From contig VCJN01003100.1 in the NCBI GenBank assembly GCA_006384855.1, positions 1 to 64,000 on the forward strand: DNA of 64,000 nt, written 5' to 3'. The stretch is from Tetraselmis striata. Taxonomy: Eukaryota; Chlorophyta; Chlorodendrophyceae; Chlorodendrales; Chlorodendraceae. This document shows, in pieces, positions 54,691 through 64,000 of the stretch. Both the position numbers and the translations under genes were made by a program. Below the pieces are notes generated by a model. That model did not search any database, was not told the DNA's origin, and was given only the letters and a program-made list of their open reading frames with translations. How positions within the stretch are numbered: position 1 is the first letter of the stretch; each line of letters starts with the position of its first letter.

Positions 54691-54711
54691 TCACATCTGA
54701 AGCTCACAGTG

Positions 54712-55032
54712 TATACATGCGACTACTCGCGCCTGGTAGTCGTTAAACGCGGTTAAGCGGACCCCGTTTCGACGAGTGGACTTGTGTATCAGGTAACTGA
54801 CAAGGACAGGCACCTCCTTTGCCATGATGAGCTTGCGGATGGGTCGTGGCGAGATTGACCCACCGCCAGCACCATCATCGGACATACTGACAAGTGACAA
54901 ATACCCCGCCCAACACATTTTCGGCCAAATTTCTAAAGGGTTGTTGCTGAGGGTTTCCACGAAGAAGTTGACGAGGTTGGCGTGATGTTCTGGGGTGCAT
55001 GTATTGTTGGCGTCGTCGTCGCTGATGAACAT
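54712..55032 (-). CDS. Unknown ORF running into the transposon end
   Basis: Minus-strand frame from ATG 55032: MFISDDDANNTCTPEHHANL, LVNFFVETLSNNPLEIWPK, and MAKEVPVLVSYLIHKS. It reads into the CACTG end at 54711 and stops at 54691. It may have been truncated there, as the primase was on the other side. The frame is also open upstream to about 55158 without an ATG. No domain recognised. Confidence 0.3.
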
Positions 55033-56150
55033 CGTAGCGTAACCAGCATGCTTGATGGTTGAGCTGGGGAGTGCGAGTGAAGCAGCGCATGCGTGCTGAC
55101 GTCCATTAGACCGACAAATACCCCGCCCCGGCACAAGAGTGTTGGACTGGGAGCCCAAGCGAGGAGGAGATGAAGACTACTAAGCATGGCAGCTTGAGGG
55201 GCGGGGGGGCGCACTGACGCACGGACGATGTAAACGATTATGGACGCAAAATGTCCGACTGTCACAACACAACGCAGCTGCTAGGCTTAACCGCAGGGCA
55301 GCACTCGGGCGGTCGTGACGCCAACCGCAGCGGGCTTACATGCACGGGAAAATAAGGAAAGGTGGGGCAACAAGCGATGTGTGCAGTGAAAATACGACGC
55401 TCAGGCAGCTAAGTTTTCTCTGCTCCTAACGATGATGATACTGTATTTCCACATGGCGGGACCAGTATGATTATTATTAGCAATGATGGTGTAGAATCAT
55501 CCTTAGTACTTGTACCATGCACGATTTTGCCAGATGGTTCTTGCTGCACAGTTTGCAGAATTAGCTTCAACAGTGTGCTTAGTGGGCGGATGAGGGTGCC
55601 GACCACCCCCCCCCCCCCCCCCCCCCGCCTCGCCCCGCCCCGCCCCGCCCGGCCTCCGTCCGCGCTCGCGCGCATGCGCTCCGTTACGGCGCAGGGCACA
55701 CAGACGGTTGGCGGCAAACGGATCGCTACATGAGTGGCTTATACTAGGAAGATACTGCCTCCCAGGCACGAGTGTGGGCGTGTGAGAGATGCCCGAGTCG
55801 TGCGCGTGCTTTTGTCGCGGGGTTTCCGGTACTACTTGTGGCGTTTACGCACTGAGCGTAGCGCTGCTGATCGGGATTTCTGCTGGAGGGTGTTTGGCTC
55901 TGCAAGACGAATGATATTGCCGGTGATCGTTTGCACCGTGGATGCCACCAACGGATATGGGTACATAGCACTGATGCAGTTCCATGTCGTTACTCACATT
56001 TCATCCGCAGGGAGCGGCCGCTGCGCCGGGCTCCTATCATACCATTGGTGTTCCTTGAAAAAAGCTCGAACAGCCGCTGCGCGGCGCTGCAGAAATGTAT
56101 CTTGACGGGCGTGATATATATACGGAGTGTCCCCTCTGTGGGACTAGGTG

Positions 56151-56480
56151 TGGATCATTGGGTGCACTACTGTTTGGAATGGCCTTTGCACATAGGTGGC
56201 ATAAGGTCGAGCTACTGTGCGTGCTGCATGATGTGTATCCAAAGCGGCCACTGCACGGGGCGGCAGGTATTGCCTAAGATCCTATGTATGTGGTGTGATG
56301 GCATACTACGGATTATTTAGCGCAGAGCGGTAGAGTGTGATGTGATGCAGCCATGTGAGGGGCAGCATGTCGATATTCCGAGCAGCGGTTGTGTGAGGCT
56401 GCACAACAGTACGATGGTGGCATTATACCTCAAAGCAGCCGCGGAGTGAGCCAGCAATCTCGTGTTAATGGCGACGCGCG
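56151..56480. repeat. ~310-bp direct repeat, copy 1
   Basis: This matches 56983-57291 with scattered differences (TGTTTGGAATGGCCTTTGCAC, GTGTATCCGAAGCGGCCAC-like, GTGAGGCTGCACA, GGAGTGAGC). The first 120 bases stay open in one frame in both copies (LFGMAFAxRWxxVELLCVxH), suggesting a once-coding unit. The copies are 831 bases apart. Confidence 0.85.
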
Positions 56481-56982
56481 TGCTTTTTGCCGCGGGCGAG
56501 CAGTAGCAGTGACATAAGACAGTAGCCGCCCTGCCGCGCGTGCCGTATCGGCATCAGTGTGGCTTACAGTCACCCCCCCCCCCCCCCCCCCCACCACCGC
56601 CGTTCTGCCGCACTAATCGCATTTGCAACGGCTCCTATTGGCGTGCGTGTTGGCTCAGCCTGCCGGATCCTCGCCATTTGGTCACTTGTCACGCGTCTTG
56701 TCGGCGCGTTGGTTGGTGACCCCGTCGGCGCCCCGCCAGATGAGGCTGCGACGATGGAGCAAGGCTTAATGGCCGGGCCGCCGGCCGTCTACACCATGTT
56801 ATGCAATTTGCCATACCCCGATTTGCATCGTGTTTTGCGACTAAGCCATGTTTTGCAATCTGCCACTGCTCGGCATTGCACCTTGTTTTGCGGAAGCCGG
56901 GCTTGACCGCCATGTTCTGCTGATAAATTCAGAATTGTACCAGGTTTCGCGATTTCCTTGTATATGTATATATAAGTGCACT

Positions 56983-57291
56983 GCTATCATTAGGTGCACC
57001 CTGTTTGGAATGGCCTTTGCACGTAGGTGGGGTGAAGTTGAGCTGCTGTGCGTGATGCATGCTGTGTATCCGAAGCGGCCACGGCTTGGGGCTGCAGTAG
57101 GTATTTCCTATGTGTGTAGTGTTGGCGTACGGCAGCTTATTCACATAGCAGCAGAGTAATGTGAGGGGCAAAATATTGATATTCCGAGCGGCGGTTATGT
57201 GAGGCTGCACAGTGGTATGATGGTGGCACTATGCCTCAAAGTAGCTGCGGAGTGAGCTAGCATTATCGTGCTAAATAGCAACATTGCGTGG
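56983..57291. repeat. ~310-bp direct repeat, copy 2
   Basis: Second copy of the unit at 56151-56480, in the same orientation; it retains the same reading frame for the first third. Confidence 0.85.
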
Positions 57292-57569
57292 GCAACTTGC
57301 GGCACAGCACTTCTAAGGCAGACAACCAAAGACACATTATGAAATGGGGAGTAGAGGTATTTTCTTGTTGTGGGATGATCCGTGGTGCTGCACATGACGA
57401 ATAAATATTTGCACAGGACTTATTGCATCGCATTTAGACCCTAAACTAAGAAACCCTTACGCCCCAAAACCCCCAAAACCCGTAAGCAGAGGTCGTGCAA
57501 CATTTGGCACCATTACTAAAGTATTAGTAATAAAAGGCAGTAAATCCAATAGCGGCATGCACAAAGAGA

Positions 57570-57880
57570 TTACATGAGCAACCAGCTGCAACAGGGGATC
57601 AGGAACCCCCCAAAAAGACAGTATGAAACGTCCACTACAACAGTTGCGAGATGGAAGCAACACCAAAGAGGGCGCGGAATGAGCAAGAGAATGGGCGACG
57701 CTTCAGACTTGGCCGTCTGCACTCCGGCAGAGAGAATTCCGCCCAAGGTACCATGCACGCAAGTAGAGACTCGCTGCAACAACCCCCGACGCGTGCGCGA
57801 CAGCAAGTTATGGCGGAACTCAGCGAGCTGGCTGGCGAAAAAGTTCCGAAGAGCATGGACGGACTAACCACGAAGGAAGC
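57570..57880 (-). pseudogene. Retroelement ORF tail fragment, second copy
   Basis: The minus strand reads SRTRRGLLQRVSTCVHGTLG and then ILSAGVQTAK. This matches the plus-strand segment 22,960-23,090 (RTRRGLLQRVYACVHGTLG). The upstream part also corresponds in another frame, showing decay. Only the end of the ORF is present. Confidence 0.5.
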
Positions 57881-58025
57881 TTGAAGTCGGGGCGGAGGAC
57901 CGCCATGGAATTTGCGCACAAGCAACACCGCGAAAGATGTAGACCACCGTCAAAGTGGATTTTCCGAAGCGGCCGCGCTCCTCAACCACAAAAGGGCAGT
58001 GCCGGTGGATACCCTGCAGTGACAA

Positions 58026-58204
58026 GGTACATCCCTTGTCCGCTCGGGTGAGCGGTCGTCTCGTACGCGAGAAGTCCCGGGATCGATTCCTGACCAATGT
58101 ATTTCGGCAATATCGTCCTAGCGTGTCCCGGGTTTACCCAGTTGATGCATTAGCCCTTCGGGGTTCGAATGAGGCAATGGTCTACGGGCTATGCCAGACC
58201 TACA
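58026..58204 (+). mobile_element. SINE fragment (tRNA head and part of body)
   Basis: GGTACATCCCTTGTCCGCTC through GGGCTATGCCAGACCTAC, matching the first 180 bases of the SINE at 33767; the 3' part is replaced by unrelated sequence. The box-B region here is GGGATCGATTCC. Confidence 0.85.
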
Positions 58205-59001
58205 GCAGTCCACAAAAGTCTGTGCACACAGAAATCCGCGGGTATCTTCGCCTTGGTGCCCAAGCCATGGGGCCACGGAGCCATGGGGCCTTGAAATCCA
58301 GTGTATGCAAGCCTCCTACGCCAAGGAGGCAGCCGTTTCTCCTGGTTATCGCACTTTTAAAATTGTTCTTCGGCAATGATGGCATTGTTTGGCACATGGC
58401 TGAAACCACAGGAAAAACGGGCGATGAATAGGGGGCAACTTGTTGGCGGCGTAGTTACCATCCTTCGCCTATGCCCGCGCGCTGCCGGTGGCGGGTGGAC
58501 GTATGCATGCGCTGTAAGACGACCGAGATTGAGCCCAACTGTCCATGCACGCTACCAATGCAATGCATGGCATTTCCATGAGAGTGTGCCAGTAATGCCG
58601 CCGTCGTGATGGGGCCAATCATCCCACAATTTCCAAGCTGCAAGATAAGCGCCGTTGGCCTCGCCTTGCTGGCTGAAAGCAGCACACATAAAGTGCCTTC
58701 GATTCCATCGGAGCGTGCTTATACCGCCCGCACCGTAGGCTAAGCGCGGGCTGGCTCCCTCAAGAACAATGTCGCCACTGTTGCACGAGTTTGCGCGCAT
58801 GTTGTAACACATGTCACCTATCATCCATGGGGAAAAAACCAAAATGATGACGGGGTCCGCGCAACGTGGAGACCTATCCAAGGGCTCCTCACGCCTGGGA
58901 GCTTGCGTGGAAGGGCACATTACATGCCCCCATCATGCGCCCCCCACCCACATTGAGTGGGCTGGCTGGGATACCAGAATAGGAGGGTAACTTTAACATG
59001 C
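58205..59001. other. No firm gene
   Basis: A minus-strand frame at 58920-58552 (ATG start, about 122 codons, with IILVFSPWMIGDMCYNM) has no recognisable domain. I leave it uncalled. Confidence 0.3.
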
Positions 59002-59120
59002 CACAACATTTCGACGTTTTATCGGATTGGGCTGTAAATTAGTGCGTTGAAAAGCGCAAGCCACGGGTTTTTTATCGCACTAATAAACAGCACAATCTGA
59101 TAAAACGTCGAAATGTTGTG
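59002..59120. repeat. 119-bp foldback element (MITE or hairpin RNA)
   Basis: The two halves are inverted repeats of about 45 bases (59002-59046 and 59076-59120) with only a handful of mismatches. Both start CACAACATTTCGACG, around a 29-base loop. It has no coding. No clear target duplication is seen. Confidence 0.85.
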
Positions 59121-59550
59121 AAGTAAAACGTGATCGGAATATTACTGCGTTTTGCAGGGCGAACAGCCAGTTTGCGAATGTCGCATGCAGCCCGCTAGCT
59201 AGCTGACCATAGACTCCAAACCATGCGCCGCGCGGCCTGGGATAGGTGGCCAAGACATGTATCTCGGCGACCATGGGGTAAAACAGGGTTCTTTACGTCC
59301 AAATGTCGGCGTGCCGTGCGCTCAAACCGTTCACAACCCAGCCGTGCAGCACTTGTTGCACTAGTAGTGCCGCATAACATGCGCTGCGCGCGCCACGCGC
59401 GCCGTCGCATTGGCCCTATCACACCATGGGCACGCTCTTTCATGGTTCTCCTCGGAATGGCTGCAACTGCGTAGACTATGCGTGGGTTTACCGACTAGAA
59501 GCGACCAAACCCCAAATCATACCATGCAGAGCATTTTGTGGGCTGCTGTA

Positions 59551-59636
59551 TGACTGCAGTTGGCGCAAGACGAGCACGTCAATAAGTGCTGGGGCGGCTT
59601 CGGCCGATGTCCCGGGGCGAACTTTACTTTTACGTT
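59551..59636 (+). mobile_element. SINE fragment (3' part)
   Basis: ACTGCAGTTGGCGCAAGA, GTGCTGGGGCGGCTTCGG and CCCGGGGCGAACTTTAC match the 3' part of the SINE family, with a short insertion (GAGCAC) after the first block. Confidence 0.8.
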
Positions 59637-60959
59637 TACCCTGCACTGGGGCGAAGACGCCCGGTCCGCCGCCAGCTTGTACCACGAGATTACGTCAGTC
59701 GGTAATAATCATTGTGGAATACGACCGTTTAGAACATTTTGAGCGTTTTGCATCGTCACTGTAATAGTGTAGTTAAGATATCGGACACAGTACAGAACAC
59801 GACCTTGGCGGATTGTAGAACGAACGGAGCACACTGTACTACATAACGCCCATCGCCAGGTAGTTGGCTAACGCGGCGGAAGACGCCCCGCGGCAGTGAT
59901 GCACTGGTGTCCTGCCGGCGGGAAATAGCGAAAATAGGTAATCGCTAGTTCGAAACTCGCCGTTAGTAAAAATATATCGTGTGTTTCTGTCCTAGCGTTT
60001 AGTATATATATATATAAATATATTCTATATATATATTATATTAGATATTAGATATGTATATCGTGTGTGTGTTTCTGTCCTGGCGGGGGCGGGGGCCCAA
60101 CACAATGAATATCCCGCGAACCAAAGCGTTGTTAGCATATACTACTTTACATATTATATAATCGTGTTATAGGAGTCGCTTCAGGGTATACCCCAAACGA
60201 CAGCGTACAGCCAAATCGCCTTTCTAATGGAGGTTTTGACGGTTAATCAACTACAGCCTGAGTAAATTATACACGAGAGTCAGCCCGCTTCTCGAGTGAA
60301 ATGATTACATGTGCTAGATGCAAAATTCCAGTGAAATGGTACGAGTATCTTGTGTCCCCAGCTACCCATCTGCCTGCCGTGAGCGAGGGCCCTGCAAGTA
60401 CTGCTCAGTAAAACTGGGGCGAGAAGCCATCGCTGCGAACACGCATATTGCAATGTAACTTGCTCAGTACCTGCTACCAACGTCAGATATACCGCAAACA
60501 CAGCTGCTTCAGACCATGCACTACGATTGCCTCACGCAGACACCCAACAAGATCCGGCGACACTATTGCGTGATTCTATGTTAGTTTTGTTGAAAGTAGA
60601 AACGACTCAAAAATGAGTCGTTACTACTTTCAAACAGAAATGTATTCAAAAAGCAGTACTATACAAGCATTGATAAGCTATCCCAGCGGATATATATCAG
60701 AAACACTTGCCGTCTTCAGGATAGGGGCAACTAACAGTCATGTCGCATCATATTTACAAGTGGAGGGGAGGAAGGCTCTGAAACGCGCACAAGGGGGTGG
60801 GGGGAGAGTACTATTGGCAGTATCTAATTCCAGCAGGAAAAAGAATTGCAGACACATGTTGCCACGCCACAGTGCAAGCAAAACATGAGTCTGGAATTCT
60901 GCGCCCGCTGCTCATTGCTTCGCATGGAGTGATATATTTAGCAACTAGCGGGACAAAGG
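59637..60959. other. AT-rich spacer before the kinesin 3' end; no gene seen
   Basis: This contains a TA-rich microsatellite (about 60001-60058) and a 42-base hairpin at 60591-60632 (TGAAAGTAG...ACGACTCA / TGAGTCGT...CTACTTTCA). No coding region recognised. Confidence 0.4.
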
Positions 60960-63047
60960 CTAAAATCGGGCCATCGCCAGCTCCTCAGACGTCATACCTA
61001 TGGGGTCGGGGACTCCAAATACGCAGCCGTTGCCTCCCCGCGCACAGTACTCGAAGTTTCTCTGCTGTGCCGTGGCGGGCTTCCTGCTGCCTCTGGCGCT
61101 CTTGAGGCCGGAGGCAGTGGATGCCCGGCCTGCAGGGCGATACACACCGCGCGGGGTAGCGATCCCCAGCGCCTTTCCACGGCGCCGTCCGCTGCGCGTC
61201 ACAGCGCTCGCGCCAAGAACGCCGGCAGCGAGAATGGACACGGGGACCAGCCCATGGCGGAGTGAGCGACCCAAGCGGAACTTTCTGGCCCGGCGCGATG
61301 ATGGCATGCAAAGTTCCCGCTGACTGCCGGCAGAAAACTCCATGCTGCCCTCTGACAGCCCGGCGTCTGACTCAGATCCTGCAGCCAGCTGCAGCGCCTC
61401 CAGCTGAAGTCTCGGCACGCCGTAGGCAGCCTTGGTCGGTGCTTCCTGCTCCGGTGTGTCTGGACCATCTGACTGCTTCGACTTCGGTGATGTCCCCTGC
61501 ACTCTGCCGCCTTCTAGAGCATGGCATGACGAAACCTGCTGCGGGTGTGTCGCCCCGGTGTGAACGGATGCATTCGGACTCTCTTCGCCGGTGGCTGCAC
61601 GTTCAAAATGCTGCAGCCGCTCAATCTCGCCCGCCATTTTGGTGGCCTGGACGGTGGCATCCTTGAGGGCGGCACGCAGTTGGGCGTTCTCGGTCTTCAG
61701 CGCGGCCATGTCCTTCTCTGCGTCGCCAAAGTTACTGGCGACTGCGGTGTGGAACATCCGTCCCGCGCGCGCCGCAAAGCCGAGAGTGCTCTCCGTCTCC
61801 TGCATGCTGTGCGCGCATGGGTTGACGGCCGCAATCAGGACCGTCTTTGCATTGCCGCCGAGGCTGTCCTGCAGCAGGTGCGTCAGCTTGGAGTCGCGGT
61901 ACGGCACGTGGCGGGAGCCTTCTACGACGTGTGATACCACGTGGCCCAACGCGGAGAGGCTCTTGTTGATGGAGGCCGCTTCACGTAGGCGCTGCCCGGC
62001 AGTGCCACTGCGCTGCTGCCGTTCACTGCCAGCCAGGTCGACCAGGTTGAGCGTGGCGCGCCTCGGTAGGGACATCCCACCGGTACCGTCAGGGATCCTG
62101 GACTCGATGACGCAGCTCAGCACGGCATGGCTGCGGCTGGAGGCCTCGTTTCTGGCGGTGCCGGCGACGTTACGGTTGGCTAGGCCGTTGGCCACCAGCT
62201 CCATGGCACCACGCAGGCCAGCAATCTCCCGCTCTTCCGCGCCCTCTACGTGCACGGCGGCGGCATCGGCGCCAGCGCCGTCGACCCGGCGTATCGGAAG
62301 GTTGGAGCGACGGCTGAGCAGGTCGGTGATGATCTCGTTGTATATTTCGTACAAGCTTGCCCGGACCGTGAAGCGAGCACCGGGCTGCTCTGCGCACAGC
62401 TCCTCAATGCGCGAGAAGAGGTACTCAAAGACGCGCGGCGTGAGGCCGGCGGATGATGACAACGCCTCGCCGTCCTCGCCGACCGTCGCTTCGGTGGCGG
62501 GTGGACTCGGCGTGGCAGTGCGGGGTGCTGAACCGCCGCCCTTTCGGCTCGATGAAGAGTTCTTCCGCCGACCCAACGATAGCCGTCGGCGGAGGCGCTC
62601 GGCGGCGCTGATGGGGGAGCGTGGTGTCGTCGATGGCGAGTGGCCGGGGAAGTCGCCCAGCATGGTGTGGGTCTTCCCACTCCCCGTGGAGCCGTACGCC
62701 ATCACTGTGCTGTTGAAGCCGGCAAGGCAGTTCTCCACCAGCGGCTTCCCTACGCAGCTGAACACGTCCTCCTGCCCGCGCTCGGGTCCCAGCAGGGCAT
62801 CAAACTCGTACATCCGGTCCATCGAGGGTGACATCGTCACCTTTCGCGAGTCGGCGGCTGCCGATCGCACCGGTGAGGGTTGGCGCAGCAGGATCACCGG
62901 CTTGGGGTCGCGCAGCGCAAGCGCGCTCGCCGATCCGTCCAGGTTTGGTCGCACGCGCACCACCACCTTCACGTTGTTGGTGTCGCTGCGAGGCGTCGCA
63001 GCCGGCGGGTCATCGGCCTGTCCTGCTACTCCTCCAGCGGTGCACAT
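60960..63047 (-). CDS. Kinesin motor protein, kinesin-12-like
   Basis: An intronless frame of 695 codons from ATG 63047; the frame is open a little further upstream but without ATG. The motor domain spans about residues 25-435: VKVVVRVRPN, P-loop GSTGSGKT (119-126), ARNEASSRSH (switch I), LVDLAGSERQ (switch II), DSKLTHLLQDSLGGN. GLTPRVFEYLFSRI fits the kinesin-12 (PAKRP/POK/KIF15) group best. An S/R/P-rich insert of about 65 residues (134-200) directly after GKTHTMLGD is unusual. A short coiled coil (about 442-480) follows. The C-terminal third is low-complexity with a hydrophobic stretch (VPVSILAAGVLGASAV) and a basic patch. Kinesin-12 motors move to microtubule plus ends and act in spindle or phragmoplast organisation. 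At 695 residues it is much shorter than plant kinesin-12s, so group membership is tentative while kinesin identity is firm. Confidence 0.9.
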   Translation of the reverse strand: MCTAGGVAGQADDPPAATPRSDTNNVKVVVRVRPNLDGSASALALRDPKPVILLRQPSPVRSAAADSRKVTMSPSMDRMYEFDALLGPERGQEDVFSCVGKPLVENCLAGFNSTVMAYGSTGSGKTHTMLGDFPGHSPSTTPRSPISAAERLRRRLSLGRRKNSSSSRKGGGSAPRTATPSPPATEATVGEDGEALSSSAGLTPRVFEYLFSRIEELCAEQPGARFTVRASLYEIYNEIITDLLSRRSNLPIRRVDGAGADAAAVHVEGAEEREIAGLRGAMELVANGLANRNVAGTARNEASSRSHAVLSCVIESRIPDGTGGMSLPRRATLNLVDLAGSERQQRSGTAGQRLREAASINKSLSALGHVVSHVVEGSRHVPYRDSKLTHLLQDSLGGNAKTVLIAAVNPCAHSMQETESTLGFAARAGRMFHTAVASNFGDAEKDMAALKTENAQLRAALKDATVQATKMAGEIERLQHFERAATGEESPNASVHTGATHPQQVSSCHALEGGRVQGTSPKSKQSDGPDTPEQEAPTKAAYGVPRLQLEALQLAAGSESDAGLSEGSMEFSAGSQRELCMPSSRRARKFRLGRSLRHGLVPVSILAAGVLGASAVTRSGRRRGKALGIATPRGVYRPAGRASTASGLKSARGSRKPATAQQRNFEYCARGGNGCVFGVPDPIGMTSEELAMARF

Positions 63048-64000
63048 CTCGGTGGGGGCGAAGATCCGCTGGGTGCTCGCGTCACAGCACGCTGCGCTCG
63101 TATGTGGGCTGGTTAACTCGGCAATTGAAAACTGGCCGCGTCCGTACACTGAGGTTAGGGGACTCGATTAACTGCGCATTTATCAATCTTGCTTGCCAAG
63201 AAGCGTTGCCCTTACAGTATCTGTCGGCGGTTCGGGACGAGAGACGAGGCCAGAGTTTTACTACAAGCAAGTGGCGAGTTTATGCCAGACAGTCCGAAGC
63301 AGAGGGCACGGGGGTTTGAACGATAGTTGCGGTGTGCAGATGGGCGACGAGGGCCGCGGGTGGGGCAGTCGGTCCTGCTTTCGGCAGGCAGTTCGCTAAA
63401 CACGAGTCGGCCAGCGGGCACAGCCGTCCGTCCCATATATCCCCAATAATAAGCATATAGGTATATGATGCGGCGTTTCGCGGGTCTTCTATATGCCTGT
63501 ACGGTGAACGGTAGGTTACCAGGAGGCGGTGCGGTACCGCACCAGGTATCCCGTACCTCATACCGGCACTCTTGCCGTGAATTACGGCAGAAGCGCGGGT
63601 TACAGCAAATCCACCGCTAAATGCAGTAACTAGAGGATGACAGGAACACCCGCGGCCCGCGTGCCGCCCGCGATGACGACTCCATCATAAATATGGTCGC
63701 TATACTCGTACGAACTCGTACGAACCAGGCCGGTGCCAGGCCAGTCGTACAGATGCCGTAGCGACTACTCGTAGTGCTGTAGCCCTGCTGTAGCGCACTT
63801 TACAATATGCGGTCGCTATATAAATAATAAATAATCGATTACACATGGGTTGCCAGGGATTAGCCTAAAATACCGGTAGTCGCTAAAAGCCGCGAGCTTC
63901 AAGACAGCGGCGGCGGCCCGCAACAAACCATATCAAGCATCAGTAGCGACAGGTACGACGAGCTCATCGCCATCGAATAAGCGCGCAAGCAGCCGCTAAG
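63048..64000. other. Kinesin upstream region and repeats; no gene seen
   Basis: From about 63590 the sequence resembles the repeat at 23314-23561 (AAATCCACCGCTAA, ATAAATAATAAATAAT, hairpin-forming CCGC words). It carries TAGCGACTA in both orientations (about 63758 and 63875). No open frame of note. Confidence 0.45.

Larger units (their letters stand above)
46905..54711. mobile_element. Candidate 7.8-kb CACTA-like DNA transposon (CACTG ends)
   Basis: The plus strand from 46905 reads CACTGTGAGATTCAGATG. The minus strand from 54711 reads CACTGTGAGCTTCAGATG. With the preceding TA the two agree at 23 of 24 positions, and GGTGACGAA recurs a little further in. Both ends are flanked by TA, a possible 2-bp duplication. 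CACTA/CACTG termini with short duplications are typical of the CMC (En/Spm) superfamily. The interior holds a zinc-finger/Tudor-like gene, a Cys-rich transposase-like remnant, small basic ORFs and several tandem arrays. The left end cuts the primase gene, but the right flank does not continue it. So this may be a single insertion at a junction, or ends of two copies joined by rearrangement. Confidence 0.55.
55033..57569. other. Repeat-rich stretch without firm genes
   Basis: This contains poly-C runs at about 55606-55626 and 56573-56592 and the direct repeats annotated separately. A frame around 55770-56000 (VLLSRGFRYYLWRLRTERSA ... VIVCTVDATNGYGYI) has protein-like composition and ends at a possible donor, but no start or continuation is established. 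Confidence 0.3.

Overview
The window looks like nuclear DNA of a green alga. Support for this comes from a Rab5 GTPase of the plant RabF2 type with GT-AG introns, a spliced gene whose DCL-type DUF3223 and RAP domains belong to organelle RNA biology, a kinesin-12-like motor, and TGTAA sites (the usual green-algal poly(A) signal) just downstream of two genes. The exact lineage cannot be read from the sequence. Only five host genes are well supported; the rest is mobile-element debris, satellites, hairpin elements and an unusual number of long poly-C/poly-G runs.

Layout. 1-9 kb: an F-box/LRR gene (+), an F-box/ankyrin gene (-, two exons), repeats, and the decayed tail of an RLE-type non-LTR retrotransposon ORF (-). 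10.2-11.9 kb: a complete DNA transposon with 35-bp terminal inverted repeats (TIRs) and a TTA duplication. 12-17 kb: a dispersed repeat pair, a 166-bp hairpin element and no firm gene. 17.6-19.3 kb: RAB5 (-, five exons). 22-23 kb: a second decayed retroelement tail. 23.6-35.6 kb: one 13-exon gene joining a DCL domain, a helical region and a RAP domain, with tRNA-derived SINEs in its introns. 36.7-38.7 kb: a possible terminal exon (+) and a three-exon flavin-reductase-like gene (-).

39.7-46.9 kb is a strongly GC-rich, mostly intronless island that resembles integrated large-DNA-virus (or virus-like element) sequence. It holds two or three unknown ORFs, a BCS1-like AAA ATPase broken by three single-base insertions, an unknown 286-aa protein, and a primase-helicase of D5 type that lacks its helicase half. 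The primase reading frame is cut at the end of a second DNA transposon. That element has CACTG...CAGTG ends at 46,905 and 54,711, and between them lie a zinc-finger/Tudor-like gene, a transposase-like Cys-rich remnant, several tandem arrays and a 371-bp satellite.

54.7-60.9 kb is repeat-rich with no firm gene: a 300-bp direct duplication, retroelement and SINE fragments, and a 119-bp hairpin element. 61-63 kb carries the intronless kinesin (-). The last kilobase is repeats.

Several genes show isolated +1 indels in otherwise intact reading frames, so part of the apparent pseudogenisation may be residual sequencing error.
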